64,000 nt of DNA from Thiomicrorhabdus sp041583835 (GTDB lineage: Bacteria; Pseudomonadota; Gammaproteobacteria; Thiomicrospirales; Thiomicrospiraceae): contig NZ_JBFHFC010000008.1 of the NCBI RefSeq assembly GCF_041583835.1, forward strand, positions 1 to 64,000, written 5' to 3'. Shown here piece after piece: positions 8,499 through 18,137 of this stretch. How positions within the stretch are numbered: position 1 is the first letter of the stretch; the number at the start of each line of letters is the position of its first letter. The position numbers and the translations under genes are program-made. A model generated the notes under the pieces. The model searched no databases and was not told the DNA's origin. It saw only the letters and a list, made by a program, of their open reading frames with translations.

Positions 8499-10661
8499 TC
8501 AGGCGTCGGATTTGTCCGAAAAGGCCTCTTCTTCAGCCTGGAAATACTTTTCGAATTCAGTCGCATTGCAAGGTGTGCCGAATAAGTAACCTTGAATGAT
8601 GATATTGTCCGGCTGCTCTCTTAAAAACGCTTCTTGCTCTTCGGTTTCAACCCCTTCGGCGACAATCAGCAGGTTTTTGTTTCGGGCAAGGCTGATGATC
8701 GATTCGACGATGGCAATATCATCCTTACTTTCCGGAACTCTGAAGATAAAGCTTTTGTCGATCTTAAGTTCGTGAATCGGCAGTCTTTGCAAATAGCTTA
8801 AGGACGAATAACCGGTTCCGAAGTCGTCGATCGAGATATTAAAGCCAAGCCTGGTTAAATCTTCGATTTTCTTGAGTGCACTTTGAGTATCGGAGATCAA
8901 AACCCCTTCGGTCAATTCCAAGGTAATGTTTTTGGGAGAGACTTCGGTTTTATTTAAAATTTCGATGGTCTGTTGCACAAAGTCCGCTTCGTGGAATTGA
9001 ATCGGACTGATATTAATGGATAGATTGAAATCGGGTTGTCGCTTACACCACTCTTTAGCCTGTAAAAAGGCCTTTGACATAATCCAGTCGCCCAGTCGCA
9101 ATATTTGACGTCCTTCTTCGGCAATCGGTATGAATTTGTTCGGTGGGATTGAACCGAGTTCGGGATGGGTCCAGCGAATTAGGCTTTCTGCACCATGCAG
9201 TTTATTGTCGCGGCCGATTTGCACTTGATAATGCAGTTCGAATTGTTCGTCCAGGTCGGCCGTCGTCAGTGCATGCTCCAATGAACGGCGCTCGATGACG
9301 ACTTCGGACAGTGATGATTCATAGAAATAAATTTTCTGGTTGGTGCGCTTTTTCGCAGCGGACATGGCCAAATCGGCATACAGCATCAAATCTTCCGCGG
9401 TATCGCCTTCCTGGAACGGGAATACCGTAATCCCGATGCATGTTGTGCTGTTAAGTGTGGTTTCGTTGATGTGGTAATTTTTATTCAGGTGTTTAGCGAT
9501 TTTTTTGGCTAGATGGTAAGCATTTTGGGTGGCCTGGGTTTTTGAGAAGGCCTTGTCTTGAGTCAGTACCAAAAATTCGTCGCCGCCCACTCGTGCGATA
9601 GTGTCTTCTTCACGTAACGATTCTTTAAGGATTTTGGCGACTTGTTTCAGTAGCGCATCGCCGGTTTTGCGTCCGAATGCGTCGTTAATGCTTTTAAAAC
9701 GATCCAGATTGATGAAGAATAGGGCGGCGAAAGTATTATGTCTTTTGTGGTGTTTTAAGGCGAGATCCAGATGCTCGAAAGCGAGGCGTCTGTTCGCGAG
9801 ACCGGTCAGGTCGTCATAGTAGGCCATCTGTTCGATGGCTAACTGCGCTTCGTGAATATCGGTGATATTCTGGATCGTCACCACATAGTGTTCGATATTG
9901 AACTGTTCGTCCGCCAGTAGCGAAATACTCAACACGGCATAATAAGTGGTATTCGGCAGAGGGTGCAACTCAACTTCACCGCTCCAAAAACGTGTGTTTA
10001 GCAAGGTCGTCAGTACTTCGTTGGTAGACGTTTTTAGCGAGACTTGCTGGTTCAGCCATCCAGTCAATGTCATGCTCTTCAATGTGTCCGCATCGAGACA
10101 GGTCAAAGTACAGAATGAGTCGTTTGGATGGGTGATATACCCTTTTTCATTGGTGATGAACTGGCCGTGATAACTGTTAAAGGCGGCTTCCATTAGACGC
10201 TTCTGTTCGTCCGACTGAGCATGAAGAGTCCGGTCGTACACCACAAGTAATAGGTTTTTTAAGGTTTTTTCCGGCGTCAATAACGCTTTGGCGGAGAGTA
10301 AAAGCGGTGTGGTTTTTAAGGTTTCGCGGTCTTTCAGCCAGATCGAAATCTCTTTGGGAGACGTATCGTCCGGACTATCAAGCGGAATAGAAAGCAATTT
10401 TGAAAGCCAGAGATTAAGGTCGAAGCGAACGGTGGCTTTTTTATTTTTGTATAAGGGGGCGTTTTGAATGTGGTTGTCATCGTCCAGATATTTGGCAAAT
10501 ATGAGTTTTGCCTTGGAATTGATGATTTGCGGGGTCAGGTTCGGCTTGAAGACAATGACCGCTTCATGAAAGGCACAGATGATCTCGGATTTGCTTTCTC
10601 TCTCTTCACGCAACCTGGCATCGGACAGTTCAAGTTGTGAATAGAGTTTTTCTGGATTCAT
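8499..10661 (-). CDS. PAS-GGDEF-EAL protein with intact GGDEF and EAL motifs
   Basis: 720 residues, the same architecture as the downstream paralogue: PAS-like region about 155-275, GGDEF about 280-445, EAL about 465-710. The cyclase site is canonical GGDEF (359-363), with an RxxD inhibitory site (350-353) five residues before it. EAL residues are present: ESL (492-494), Asn of SINISP, ELTE, DDFGTG, LKID, EGVE and QGY. It could therefore make, break and be feedback-inhibited by c-di-GMP; the direction in vivo cannot be read from sequence. It is soluble by appearance, and its upstream gap (10662-10804) holds the presumed promoter. Confidence 0.9.
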   Translation of the reverse strand: MNPEKLYSQLELSDARLREERESKSEIICAFHEAVIVFKPNLTPQIINSKAKLIFAKYLDDDNHIQNAPLYKNKKATVRFDLNLWLSKLLSIPLDSPDDTSPKEISIWLKDRETLKTTPLLLSAKALLTPEKTLKNLLLVVYDRTLHAQSDEQKRLMEAAFNSYHGQFITNEKGYITHPNDSFCTLTCLDADTLKSMTLTGWLNQQVSLKTSTNEVLTTLLNTRFWSGEVELHPLPNTTYYAVLSISLLADEQFNIEHYVVTIQNITDIHEAQLAIEQMAYYDDLTGLANRRLAFEHLDLALKHHKRHNTFAALFFINLDRFKSINDAFGRKTGDALLKQVAKILKESLREEDTIARVGGDEFLVLTQDKAFSKTQATQNAYHLAKKIAKHLNKNYHINETTLNSTTCIGITVFPFQEGDTAEDLMLYADLAMSAAKKRTNQKIYFYESSLSEVVIERRSLEHALTTADLDEQFELHYQVQIGRDNKLHGAESLIRWTHPELGSIPPNKFIPIAEEGRQILRLGDWIMSKAFLQAKEWCKRQPDFNLSINISPIQFHEADFVQQTIEILNKTEVSPKNITLELTEGVLISDTQSALKKIEDLTRLGFNISIDDFGTGYSSLSYLQRLPIHELKIDKSFIFRVPESKDDIAIVESIISLARNKNLLIVAEGVETEEQEAFLREQPDNIIIQGYLFGTPCNATEFEKYFQAEEEAFSDKSDA

Positions 10662-10804
10662 TCAGTTCGCCGTGGTAAAAAACAATTATTATCACGATTC
10701 TAACCAAGAAAACCGGGCTTGCCAATCAATTCTCGAGCAATTTTCACTTATAAATGTAGAGTTTTAAAAAAAACACAGTTTTATGCGTGAAAGTGAGCAA
10801 GGGT

Positions 10805-12172
10805 TTAGTAAATGACGCTTGGCAACCAGGTGACGATTTCCGGCCATATGGCGACAATAGCCAGTACAAAAAGTTGGATCGCTATAAACGGAATCGTGCC
10901 TCGGTAAATGTCCGCAGTTAATAACTCCTTAGGAGCCACCCCGCGTAAATAGAACAGAGCGAAACCAAACGGCGGCGTTAAAAATGCCGTTTGCAGGTTA
11001 ATTGCAATCATAATGCCCAGCCAAATAGGGTCAACGCCCATCATCAACAGAATCGGTGCAACGACCGGAACGATCACATAGGTGATTTCGATGAAGTCCA
11101 GGAAGAAGCCGAGCACAAACATTAATACCATTACCAGTAACATGGCCGTAAAGACGCCGCCCGGTAGGTTGGACAATAGTTCGTGCATTAAATCGTCGCC
11201 GCCCAATCCGCGGAATACCAACGAGAATAAAGCGGCTCCGATGAAAATCATAAAAATCATGCTGGTCACTTGCAAAGTGTTACGCATGACGGTGTTCATG
11301 GTTTTCAGGCTGAGTTTATTTTTGCCCAGAGCGAGCAGGGTCGCACCTAAAGCACCCAATGCAGCGGCTTCGGTCGGAGTGGCGAAACCGCCTAAAATTG
11401 AGCCTAATACCAGTAAGATCAGTACCAAAGGCGGCAGTAAGCTGCCGATGACGCGCTTGGACAGACCGGGTGCAACCGGATTTCCGACGTTGTTCGGAAC
11501 GCTGTCCGGTTGGGTGAAGGCTTTAAACAGGATGTAAAGCATATATAGAACAACCAAAAGCATGCCCGGGAATAAGGCTCCAATGAACAGGTCGCCGACG
11601 GAAAGCGTCTCCGGCGAGAAAATACCTTGGTTCAATTGTGCTTGTTGATAAGAGGACGATAACACGTCACCTAGTAAGATCAGTACGATGGATGGCGGGA
11701 TGATCTGTCCCAACGTTCCGGAAGCGCAAATGGTGCCGCTGGCCAGTTTAGGACAGTAACCTTGTTTAAGCATGGTCGGTAAAGCCAGCAGCCCCATGGT
11801 GACGACGGTGGCACCGACGATTCCGGTACTGGCCGCGAGCAGCATTCCGACCAGGATGACCGCGATTCCGAGACCGCCTTTGACGCCGCGCATCAGCTCG
11901 TCCATAGTGGTCAGGAGTTGCTCGGCAATTTTGGATTGTTCCAGCATGATACCCATGAAGACGAACAGCGGTACCGCCACCAGGGTTTCATTGTGCATGA
12001 TGCCGAAAATACGGTTCGGCAGGCTTTGTAGGAAGTCCATGTCGAAAGCGCCGAACAGGTTGGCGATCAAGGCGAATAAAAGCGAAACGCCGGCTAAGGT
12101 GAAGGCGACCGGAAATCCGATTAATAATGCGACGAATAGAACCACAAACAGCAGTAAGGATAACCATTCCAT
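10805..12172 (-). CDS. dctM: TRAP transporter large permease, DctM type
   Basis: 455 residues from the ATG that overlaps the dctQ stop by one base; the frame stays open 23 codons further upstream inside dctQ, but that extension is basic and non-membrane. It has many hydrophobic segments with Gly/Pro-rich loops, including the family's SGTLGQIIPPSIVLI and LTPPFGFALFYLRG stretches. DctM forms the ion-coupled translocation channel for organic acids or other small solutes in the inner membrane, working with DctQ and a periplasmic receptor. No receptor gene adjoins it, so the substrate cannot be inferred. Confidence 0.9.
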   Translation of the reverse strand: MEWLSLLLFVVLFVALLIGFPVAFTLAGVSLLFALIANLFGAFDMDFLQSLPNRIFGIMHNETLVAVPLFVFMGIMLEQSKIAEQLLTTMDELMRGVKGGLGIAVILVGMLLAASTGIVGATVVTMGLLALPTMLKQGYCPKLASGTICASGTLGQIIPPSIVLILLGDVLSSSYQQAQLNQGIFSPETLSVGDLFIGALFPGMLLVVLYMLYILFKAFTQPDSVPNNVGNPVAPGLSKRVIGSLLPPLVLILLVLGSILGGFATPTEAAALGALGATLLALGKNKLSLKTMNTVMRNTLQVTSMIFMIFIGAALFSLVFRGLGGDDLMHELLSNLPGGVFTAMLLVMVLMFVLGFFLDFIEITYVIVPVVAPILLMMGVDPIWLGIMIAINLQTAFLTPPFGFALFYLRGVAPKELLTADIYRGTIPFIAIQLFVLAIVAIWPEIVTWLPSVIY

Positions 12173-12732
12173 TATAAGGTTCCCTCCACTTCCGGTTTTT
12201 CTTCGGCCGGCAAGGCCTCGGGGTGTTTGATTTCCAGCCAACTACGGGCGGCGACGGCCAGGGACTGAATCAGTACCAGTACGGCCATAACCAGAATCAA
12301 CGACTTTAATATATAGAGATAGGCTAGACCGCCGGGTTCCGAGGAGCTTTCCTTGATCGCCCAGCTGGCACTGACGTAATCCCAGCCGGTTACGAGAATG
12401 TATAACATGCTCGGAATGGCAAACAACAGGGTTCCGATTAGATTAATCCATGCCTTTCGCGAAGGTGAGGCGTGAGTGTAGAAAACGTCAACGCGTACAT
12501 GCTGATCTTGTTGGTAAGTATAGGCGATACCGAGCATGAAGAGGATGGCGTGGTTATACATCGCCGCTTCCTGCATAGCGACTGAGCCGATATTGAAACC
12601 GTAGCGTAGAATCACGATGAGTGCCATCAATAAGACTAAAGTGATGCTTCCCCAGGCAACAATATGACCAAGCTGGGTTTGGAAACGGTTTTGCAGTGAA
12701 ATAAAACGTTGAAGTGTTCTGGCAAATTGCAT
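12172..12732 (-). CDS. dctQ: TRAP transporter small permease, DctQ type
   Basis: 186 residues with four predicted membrane helices, the expected size and topology for DctQ. The stop TAA shares its last base with the dctM start, so the two subunits are translationally coupled. DctQ pairs with DctM in the inner membrane in sodium-driven uptake; this is family knowledge. The usual third component, the periplasmic DctP, is not next to it. The ribosome binding site is weak. Confidence 0.85.
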   Translation of the reverse strand: MQFARTLQRFISLQNRFQTQLGHIVAWGSITLVLLMALIVILRYGFNIGSVAMQEAAMYNHAILFMLGIAYTYQQDQHVRVDVFYTHASPSRKAWINLIGTLLFAIPSMLYILVTGWDYVSASWAIKESSSEPGGLAYLYILKSLILVMAVLVLIQSLAVAARSWLEIKHPEALPAEEKPEVEGTL

Positions 12733-12891
12733 AGTTTTTTTGGTTATTAACTTGATTTGCCATGTATTTTACGGCTTTACGGCTGATTTTGCAGGTTTTC
12801 TATTTAATTGCAGTTGCGGTTTTAATATGGAGAGGTTGTGCAGGCCTGGTTTGAGATGACGGCAGACCTGCGGAAGATGACGTTTTAGGGA

Positions 12892-13299
12892 TTATTGGAT
12901 TTCCCAAAGAATGTCGTAAAGCACGCGTGTCCTGGTATTCATGATGGCGATGTCGTTACCGACGATGACCCGAATATAACCAGCCGGCAATGGCGACAGG
13001 CGTCTTTCCAGCTCCCATGGTAGGGGGCGGTAATGGTATGAACTCGGCAGCGGACGGTGCCTTTCCAAACGTTTGTAATGCCCGGGCGGGATTTTCTTAT
13101 AGCGTCTTTTGTTGGGATAGCCGTAATATTTATAAATGTAATTGCGGTCGTAGTCGCTGAATATGAGGTGCATTCTGAGATTGTCGTCACGCACGTGAAC
13201 CGACGTCTGGGTTGAGACCGGATGTGCTACGCAGCCGTTTAATAGGCCGATCAAACCAAAAATGACAATGGTAAATGAGGCTTTGAATAACTGATTCAT
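12892..13299 (-). CDS. small lipoprotein, CigR/RcnB-like C-terminus
   Basis: 135 residues. The start at 13299 has a GGGAGAAG site; a longer frame begins at 13338 without one. The N-terminus is a signal peptide ending in LLNGC, a lipobox, so the mature protein is probably a lipid-anchored periplasmic or outer-membrane protein. The rest is rich in Arg, Tyr and Pro, with an LPxGYIRV...NTRTRVLYDI ending reminiscent of the CigR/RcnB-like family. It stands alone between dctQ and the divergent priA. Function unknown; family placement is from motif memory only. Confidence 0.7.
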   Translation of the reverse strand: MNQLFKASFTIVIFGLIGLLNGCVAHPVSTQTSVHVRDDNLRMHLIFSDYDRNYIYKYYGYPNKRRYKKIPPGHYKRLERHRPLPSSYHYRPLPWELERRLSPLPAGYIRVIVGNDIAIMNTRTRVLYDILWEIQ

Positions 13300-13474
13300 G
13301 CTCTTCTCCCAGTAGAGTTTACAGATAAACAATAGCACTTTTTAAATGGTTATGCATTGAATAAGTATGGCCTTATCCTGACTTGTGGTGTTGTGGCAGG
13401 GATCCTTTATGTCCGTGGGAAATGCGTGGTAAGATTCGGGTTTATTTCGAATTAACAGTTAAAACGAAAATTTA

Positions 13475-15709
13475 ATGATCGTTCAAGTTGCCGTTGCCGG
13501 CCCGTTTTTATTCCCGTTGGATTACCGTTTCGAACAGGTGGCTTCTTCGCCGCCTGTGGTCGGCGGTCGCGTGTGGGTGCCATTCCGAAACAAGTTACAG
13601 GTCGGTTTGGTGATGGGGCTGACCGAAGAATCGGATTACGACGCCGAAAAATTGAAATGTGTGGAGTCGGTCATTGACGAGCAGCCGTTGTTTTCGGAGT
13701 CTCATCTTGAGTTCATCCGCTGGGCGGCGCACTATTATCACGAGCCGATCGGTGAAGTCATTCAGGCCGCACTGCCCAAGAAATTGCGTGCCGGAGACCC
13801 GGTGGAGATCAGCGGTCAACCGGTTTGGAAGTTGACGGAACAGGGTAAGGCTTTAACTCCGCAAGATATGCCTAAAAACGCCAAACACCAGTTGGCGCTG
13901 TTGACGCATCTGCAAAGCATTTCAGGTTCCCAGTCGGCCAGCCAGCTTTCGTCGGCATTGGAAAGTTGGCGTTCCAGCCTCAAAAAGTTTCTTCAGCAAG
14001 GTTGGGTAGAGGAAACTCATGGTTCCTGTCTGACGGAAATGGCCTATGGCGAACGTCCGAACCATATTTTAAATGACGATCAGCAGGCTGCGGTGGATGC
14101 GGTTGTGCAGTTGCCCGAAAAGACGTTTAAAGCGTTTCTGTTAGAGGGGGTGACCGGCAGCGGGAAGACCGAGGTGTATTTGGGTATGATCGACGAGGTA
14201 CTCAAGCGCGGCAAGCAGGCGTTGGTACTGGTGCCGGAAATCGGTTTGACGCCGCAGATGGTGTCGCGCTTCACGGCGTATTTGCAACAGCCCGTGGCGG
14301 CGTTGCATTCGGGATTAAATGATTCGGAACGTCTGTGTGCGTGGCATTTAGTGCGCAGCGGAGAGGTTAAAGTTTTATTGGGAACCCGTTCCGCCATCTT
14401 TGCGCCGTTTGCGGATTTGGGGATCTGTATTATCGATGAGGAGCACGACCTTTCGTTTAAACAGCAGGAAGGTTTTCGTTATTCGGCGCGGGATCTACTG
14501 ATCCGCCGCGCTTTCGATAGTAAAGTGCCGGTCGTTTTGGGTTCGGCGACGCCGTCTTTGGAAAGTTTGTATAACATCGACATCGGCCGTTACCGACATC
14601 TGGTTTTGACGCAACGTGCCGCCAATGCACAGCTTCCGTCCATCAAGCTGCTGGATGTGCGCGGTGAGAAAATTCAAGAGGGCGTTTCCCGGCCTTTGAA
14701 AGTGGCAATGGAGAAGCATCTCGAACGTAAAGGCCAGGTGTTGCTGTTTTTGAACCGCCGCGGATTTGCGCCGGTGCTGATGTGCCACGAATGCGGTTGG
14801 CAGGCGCAATGCCCGAGTTGCGACGCCAATATGACGTTTCATCAATCGGGTTCTGCGCACGGCCATTTGCGTTGCCACCACTGCGGCTATCAATGCGCAG
14901 CACCGAACGCTTGTCCGAGTTGTCAGAGCGAGGAGTTCGTCAAGGTGGGTCAAGGGACGGAGCGCCTTACGGAAACCATCGAAGAGTGGTTCCCCGAACA
15001 TAAAGTCGTGCGCATAGACCGTGATACCACTCGCCAGAAAGGCAAGATGGCGGAACTCACCGAGCAGGCTCGTAGCGGCGAAGCGGACATCCTGATCGGC
15101 ACCCAGATGTTGGCGAAAGGCCACCATTTCCCTAATGTGACATTGGTCGGATTGCTGGACATCGATCAGGGGCTATTCGGCGTCGATTTCCGTGCTTCCG
15201 AGCGTATGGCACAGTTGATCTTACAGGTCGCGGGGCGTGCCGGTCGTGCCGAAAAGGCAGGGGAGGTCTTGATTCAGACGCATCATCCCGATCATCCGCT
15301 GTTGATCACTCTGATCGGGCAAGGTTATGGCGCCTTTGCGCGTAAAGCATTGCAGGAGCGTCAACAGGCACAATTGCCGCCGTTTCGTTACCAGATTATG
15401 ATCCGGGCGGAAGCTTTGCAGCCACAAGAGGCGATGCGTTTCCTTACCGAGTTGAAGCACGCCTTGTTGACACAGGCGCAGGCTCAGGCTTCTGGCGAAC
15501 AGCCGGTTAATGGGTTGGATGTTTGGGGGCCGGTGTCGGCTCCGATGGAACGCCGACAGGGTCGTTACCGTTATCAACTGCTGTTGCAGTCGGCTAAGCG
15601 TTCCGATTTACATGCGGTATTGGGTCAGGTGGAACCTTATATTTATAAAAGTCCATTGAGCCGTAAGGTTCGTTGGAGTATCGATGTCGATCCGCAAGAG
15701 ATGTTCTAG
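13475..15709 (+). CDS. priA: primosomal protein N', replication restart helicase
   Basis: 744 residues, full family length. After the N-terminal DNA-binding part it has Walker A GVTGSGKT (225-232), DEEH box (321-324), and zinc-binding cysteine pairs in CHECGWQAQCPSC and CHHCG...CPSC (about 434-475), followed by the GTQMLAKGHHFPNVTLVG and QVAGRAGRA helicase motifs. PriA recognises abandoned replication forks and reloads the replisome through PriB/DnaT or PriC. The gene is alone on the plus strand between a divergent lipoprotein gene and convergent bioC. Confidence 0.97.
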   Translation: MIVQVAVAGPFLFPLDYRFEQVASSPPVVGGRVWVPFRNKLQVGLVMGLTEESDYDAEKLKCVESVIDEQPLFSESHLEFIRWAAHYYHEPIGEVIQAALPKKLRAGDPVEISGQPVWKLTEQGKALTPQDMPKNAKHQLALLTHLQSISGSQSASQLSSALESWRSSLKKFLQQGWVEETHGSCLTEMAYGERPNHILNDDQQAAVDAVVQLPEKTFKAFLLEGVTGSGKTEVYLGMIDEVLKRGKQALVLVPEIGLTPQMVSRFTAYLQQPVAALHSGLNDSERLCAWHLVRSGEVKVLLGTRSAIFAPFADLGICIIDEEHDLSFKQQEGFRYSARDLLIRRAFDSKVPVVLGSATPSLESLYNIDIGRYRHLVLTQRAANAQLPSIKLLDVRGEKIQEGVSRPLKVAMEKHLERKGQVLLFLNRRGFAPVLMCHECGWQAQCPSCDANMTFHQSGSAHGHLRCHHCGYQCAAPNACPSCQSEEFVKVGQGTERLTETIEEWFPEHKVVRIDRDTTRQKGKMAELTEQARSGEADILIGTQMLAKGHHFPNVTLVGLLDIDQGLFGVDFRASERMAQLILQVAGRAGRAEKAGEVLIQTHHPDHPLLITLIGQGYGAFARKALQERQQAQLPPFRYQIMIRAEALQPQEAMRFLTELKHALLTQAQAQASGEQPVNGLDVWGPVSAPMERRQGRYRYQLLLQSAKRSDLHAVLGQVEPYIYKSPLSRKVRWSIDVDPQEMF

Positions 15710-15724
15710 AGAGGAGTTTTCATT

Positions 15725-15750
15725 CCGGACAGGTCCGTCCGGTTTCGATT
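15725..15750 (+). terminator. possible terminator after priA
   Basis: CCGGAC (15725-15730) pairs with GTCCGG (15737-15742), followed by a short T-rich run. It lies 16 bases after the priA stop in the convergent priA-bioC gap. The T-run is broken, so termination may be weak. Confidence 0.45.
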
Positions 15751-15794
15751 TGTGACTCTAAACACCCGGACGAAAAATTTCCGGAGTCTTTTAA

Positions 15795-16748
15795 TCAGAG
15801 TTGTTTGGTCTGTTTGGCAAAATCGTCGAGTGAAATTTCCACCAGGCCTGTTCGATCTCGATTCGGGCCTTTGATCACTTCTTGTGCTGCCCAAGCATGC
15901 CCGTGCACAACTTCATAGGTGGCCGGTAGCTTGCCGTCATGTTGTTTGGAGTCGCGCAGGTTCTCGTAGGCATCCAGCATAGCCTGGAACTTCTGTTTTC
16001 CCATCAAGCCGCGGTTACGGTTGAGGCTTGCGTTGGTTGCACCGATCGCTTTCAAGTCCTTGAGTACGCCCATCGGCTTGTCGTAGGTGAGCGTGTAGTT
16101 TTCCATGTCCATGACCGGCTGGCCGAAACCGTTGCGGATCAGGGCATCGCCGATGTCGTGCATGTCAACGAAATGGTTGACGTGTGGGTTCTCTGCATCG
16201 GCTGTAGCCCAGGCCTGTTTCAATTCTTTGAGTGTATCCGGCCCGAACGTGGTGAACATGATCAGTCCTTCGGGACGCAGGACTCGACGAAATTCCTGAA
16301 AGACGCGATCCAGATCGTCACACCATTGCAACATTAGGTTGCTCACTAGTAGATCGACACTGCCGTCCGCCAGAGGCAGGGCGTAAGCGTCGGCATTGAC
16401 CAGCTCGGCGGCGGCTTTGGCAGCCAAGGATTGCGGCAGCCATTTAAACTTGGGTTGTTGTAAGCGTTCTCCGGCTCGTTTGAGCATGGCTTCCGACAAG
16501 TCGACGGCGATGGTTCGTGCCTGTGGATAACGTTGGATAACTTTTTCGGTCAGCAGTCCGGTACCGGCTCCCACATCGACAATCACTTGAGGTTGGAGTG
16601 TCGTCAGGGAAAGACGTTCGTCGACGCGTTCAGCCACCGTCTTCTGTAGAATTGCAGCATCGTCGTAGCTAGGCGCAGCATGGCTGAAATGCTGTTTTAT
16701 ATGGCTGCGATTGACTGCTGGAGAAGATAGGTTTGACTGTTCCGACAT
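15795..16748 (-). CDS. bioC: malonyl-ACP O-methyltransferase
   Basis: 317 residues, a class I SAM methyltransferase with motif I VDVGAGTGLLTE at about residues 57-68, the later LVSNLMLQWCDD motif and a C-terminal region with NASLNRNRGLMG typical of BioC. BioC methylates malonyl-ACP so that fatty-acid synthesis can build the pimeloyl chain of biotin; BioH removes the ester later. It lies 18 bases after bioH in a two-gene unit. The other biotin genes bioF and bioB are 4 kb upstream on the same strand. Confidence 0.93.
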   Translation of the reverse strand: MSEQSNLSSPAVNRSHIKQHFSHAAPSYDDAAILQKTVAERVDERLSLTTLQPQVIVDVGAGTGLLTEKVIQRYPQARTIAVDLSEAMLKRAGERLQQPKFKWLPQSLAAKAAAELVNADAYALPLADGSVDLLVSNLMLQWCDDLDRVFQEFRRVLRPEGLIMFTTFGPDTLKELKQAWATADAENPHVNHFVDMHDIGDALIRNGFGQPVMDMENYTLTYDKPMGVLKDLKAIGATNASLNRNRGLMGKQKFQAMLDAYENLRDSKQHDGKLPATYEVVHGHAWAAQEVIKGPNRDRTGLVEISLDDFAKQTKQL

Positions 16749-16766
16749 GGTGTTCCGTTTTACATT

Positions 16767-17549
16767 TCACTGCGTTGTGTTTAAAAATTCCTGCAGGGCC
16801 TGGGCAGTTTGTTCGGGGTGTGAATAAAACGGCATATGCGCCGCGCCCGAGATCATGCTGACCTGACCAAGAGGCTGTATTGTACTGAATTCCGAAACAA
16901 ATTCCTTTGGAATCAACGGATCATTTTCGCCTAACAGCCATAAAACGGGCAGATGGAGCTGGTTTAGCGCTTCCCGGTTGTCCATCTCTTTAAGCAGTTG
17001 TAAGCCCTGTGCCAAACCGCCTAGCTTCGGTATCTTGCGGGTTTTCATCTGCTGCATGTAGTGTTTTATCAACTTGCGTGCACCGTCCGATCCTTGGATT
17101 TGAAGTTTCCAGAAGTGCTGCAGCGTCGCCAGGGTATCTTTCCCCAACGCCTGAATGAAATCGTTCATCAGTTTCGGGTTGACCGCCCAGTGCCAATCTT
17201 CGGTTTGCATAAAGCGTGGCGTTGAAGCCAGGCAGGTGAGACTCAAAATCTTTTCAGGATTGCGGATGGCGATCTGTTGAGAGAGCAGGCCCCCGAGCGA
17301 CCAGCCGACCAAATGTGTCGGTTCGGGCAGGGCTGCAATAAGGGCGTCCAGCCAAGCCTGCTGGATATTTTCCGGTTTTTTGATTTCCGGGCTGTCTCCG
17401 AAACCGGGCAGTTCAATGAGTGTCACGCTGTAATCCGCGGCGAAATATTCCTTTATCCACTCTCTCCAGACACTGTTTTGAGCCCCCCAGCCGTGAATGA
17501 ATGTAAGGTTAGGGCCTGAGCCGAATTGTTCTTTATGCAGCGTGGTCAT
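16767..17549 (-). CDS. bioH: pimeloyl-ACP methyl ester carboxylesterase
   Basis: 260 residues, alpha/beta-hydrolase fold. The oxyanion motif HGWGA lies near 19-23, the nucleophile elbow GWSLGG near 82-87, the acid in LLGENDPLIP and the catalytic His in GAAHMPFYSHPE. This matches BioH, which hydrolyses pimeloyl-ACP methyl ester to end the BioC-BioH route. The pairing with bioC just downstream makes the assignment firm. Its 5' gap (17550-17804) is shared with the divergent cold-shock gene. Confidence 0.93.
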   Translation of the reverse strand: MTTLHKEQFGSGPNLTFIHGWGAQNSVWREWIKEYFAADYSVTLIELPGFGDSPEIKKPENIQQAWLDALIAALPEPTHLVGWSLGGLLSQQIAIRNPEKILSLTCLASTPRFMQTEDWHWAVNPKLMNDFIQALGKDTLATLQHFWKLQIQGSDGARKLIKHYMQQMKTRKIPKLGGLAQGLQLLKEMDNREALNQLHLPVLWLLGENDPLIPKEFVSEFSTIQPLGQVSMISGAAHMPFYSHPEQTAQALQEFLNTTQ

Positions 17550-17720
17550 GTTATAAATTCCAGAATTTCCAATGAATTAATTATGTTGTAAGTGGTTGTC
17601 AGGTAATGGATATTTTATCGATATTCGCTTCCGTTAAGGAACTATTACGAGCATCGAAATCGAATGTCATAAAACTTTAATCGGAGTAAGGAATTTTAAC
17701 TATCTTTTTAAAGATCAACC

Positions 17721-17736
17721 TGTTACTATGCAAATG
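17721..17736 (+). promoter_or_regulatory. putative extended -10 promoter of the cold-shock gene
   Basis: TG-T-TACTAT (17721-17729) is an extended -10 element with no good -35. It would give a leader of about 70 nt for the cold-shock gene. Confidence 0.4.
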
Positions 17737-17804
17737 TCACACTTCTTTTTCAAGATCCTTTTGGAAAGGGGAAGGTGTGAAGATTGTTTAATTTGAGGTT
17801 TATC

Positions 17805-18014
17805 ATGTCAGATGTAGTAACAGGTACCGTTAAGTGGTTTAACGATGAAAAAGGTTTTGGTTTTCTAGCACAGGAAAATGGTCCGGACGTTTTCGTTCAT
17901 TTCCGCGCGATTAACGGTACAGGACGTCGCACTTTAGCAGAAGGGCAGTCTGTGTCTTTCGAGATTGTTGAAGGCGAAAAGGGCTTACAAGCGGCTAACG
18001 TACAGCCACTATAA
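17805..18014 (+). CDS. cold-shock domain protein, CspA family
   Basis: 69 residues from the second in-frame ATG (the frame extends seven codons upstream to 17784). The start gives the canonical MSDVVTGTVKWFNDEKGFGF opening. RNA-binding motifs RNP1 KGFGFL and RNP2 VFVHF are intact. The family binds single-stranded RNA/DNA and melts RNA structure; whether this copy is cold-induced cannot be told. It is monocistronic, with its own promoter and terminator, and separates bioH-bioC from bioB-bioF. Confidence 0.95.
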   Translation: MSDVVTGTVKWFNDEKGFGFLAQENGPDVFVHFRAINGTGRRTLAEGQSVSFEIVEGEKGLQAANVQPL

Positions 18015-18065
18015 GTGTTAAAAGCGGCGTTCGGAAACATCTAAAGGCCGCAAATTAACAGAATA

Positions 18066-18090
18066 AAGGCAGGTTTTACCTGCTTTTTTT
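18066..18090 (+). terminator. Rho-independent terminator of the cold-shock gene
   Basis: GCAGGT-TTT-ACCTGC stem-loop (18069-18083) followed by seven T residues, 54 bases after the stop. Confidence 0.85.
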
Positions 18091-18137
18091 ATGTCTGCTA
18101 TTCCTGTTATCCCTTCTGCTGTATGCCGCAATCCGAC

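Noticed and set aside
14495..15127. 210-codon minus-strand frame
   Set aside because: Antisense to the priA helicase core.
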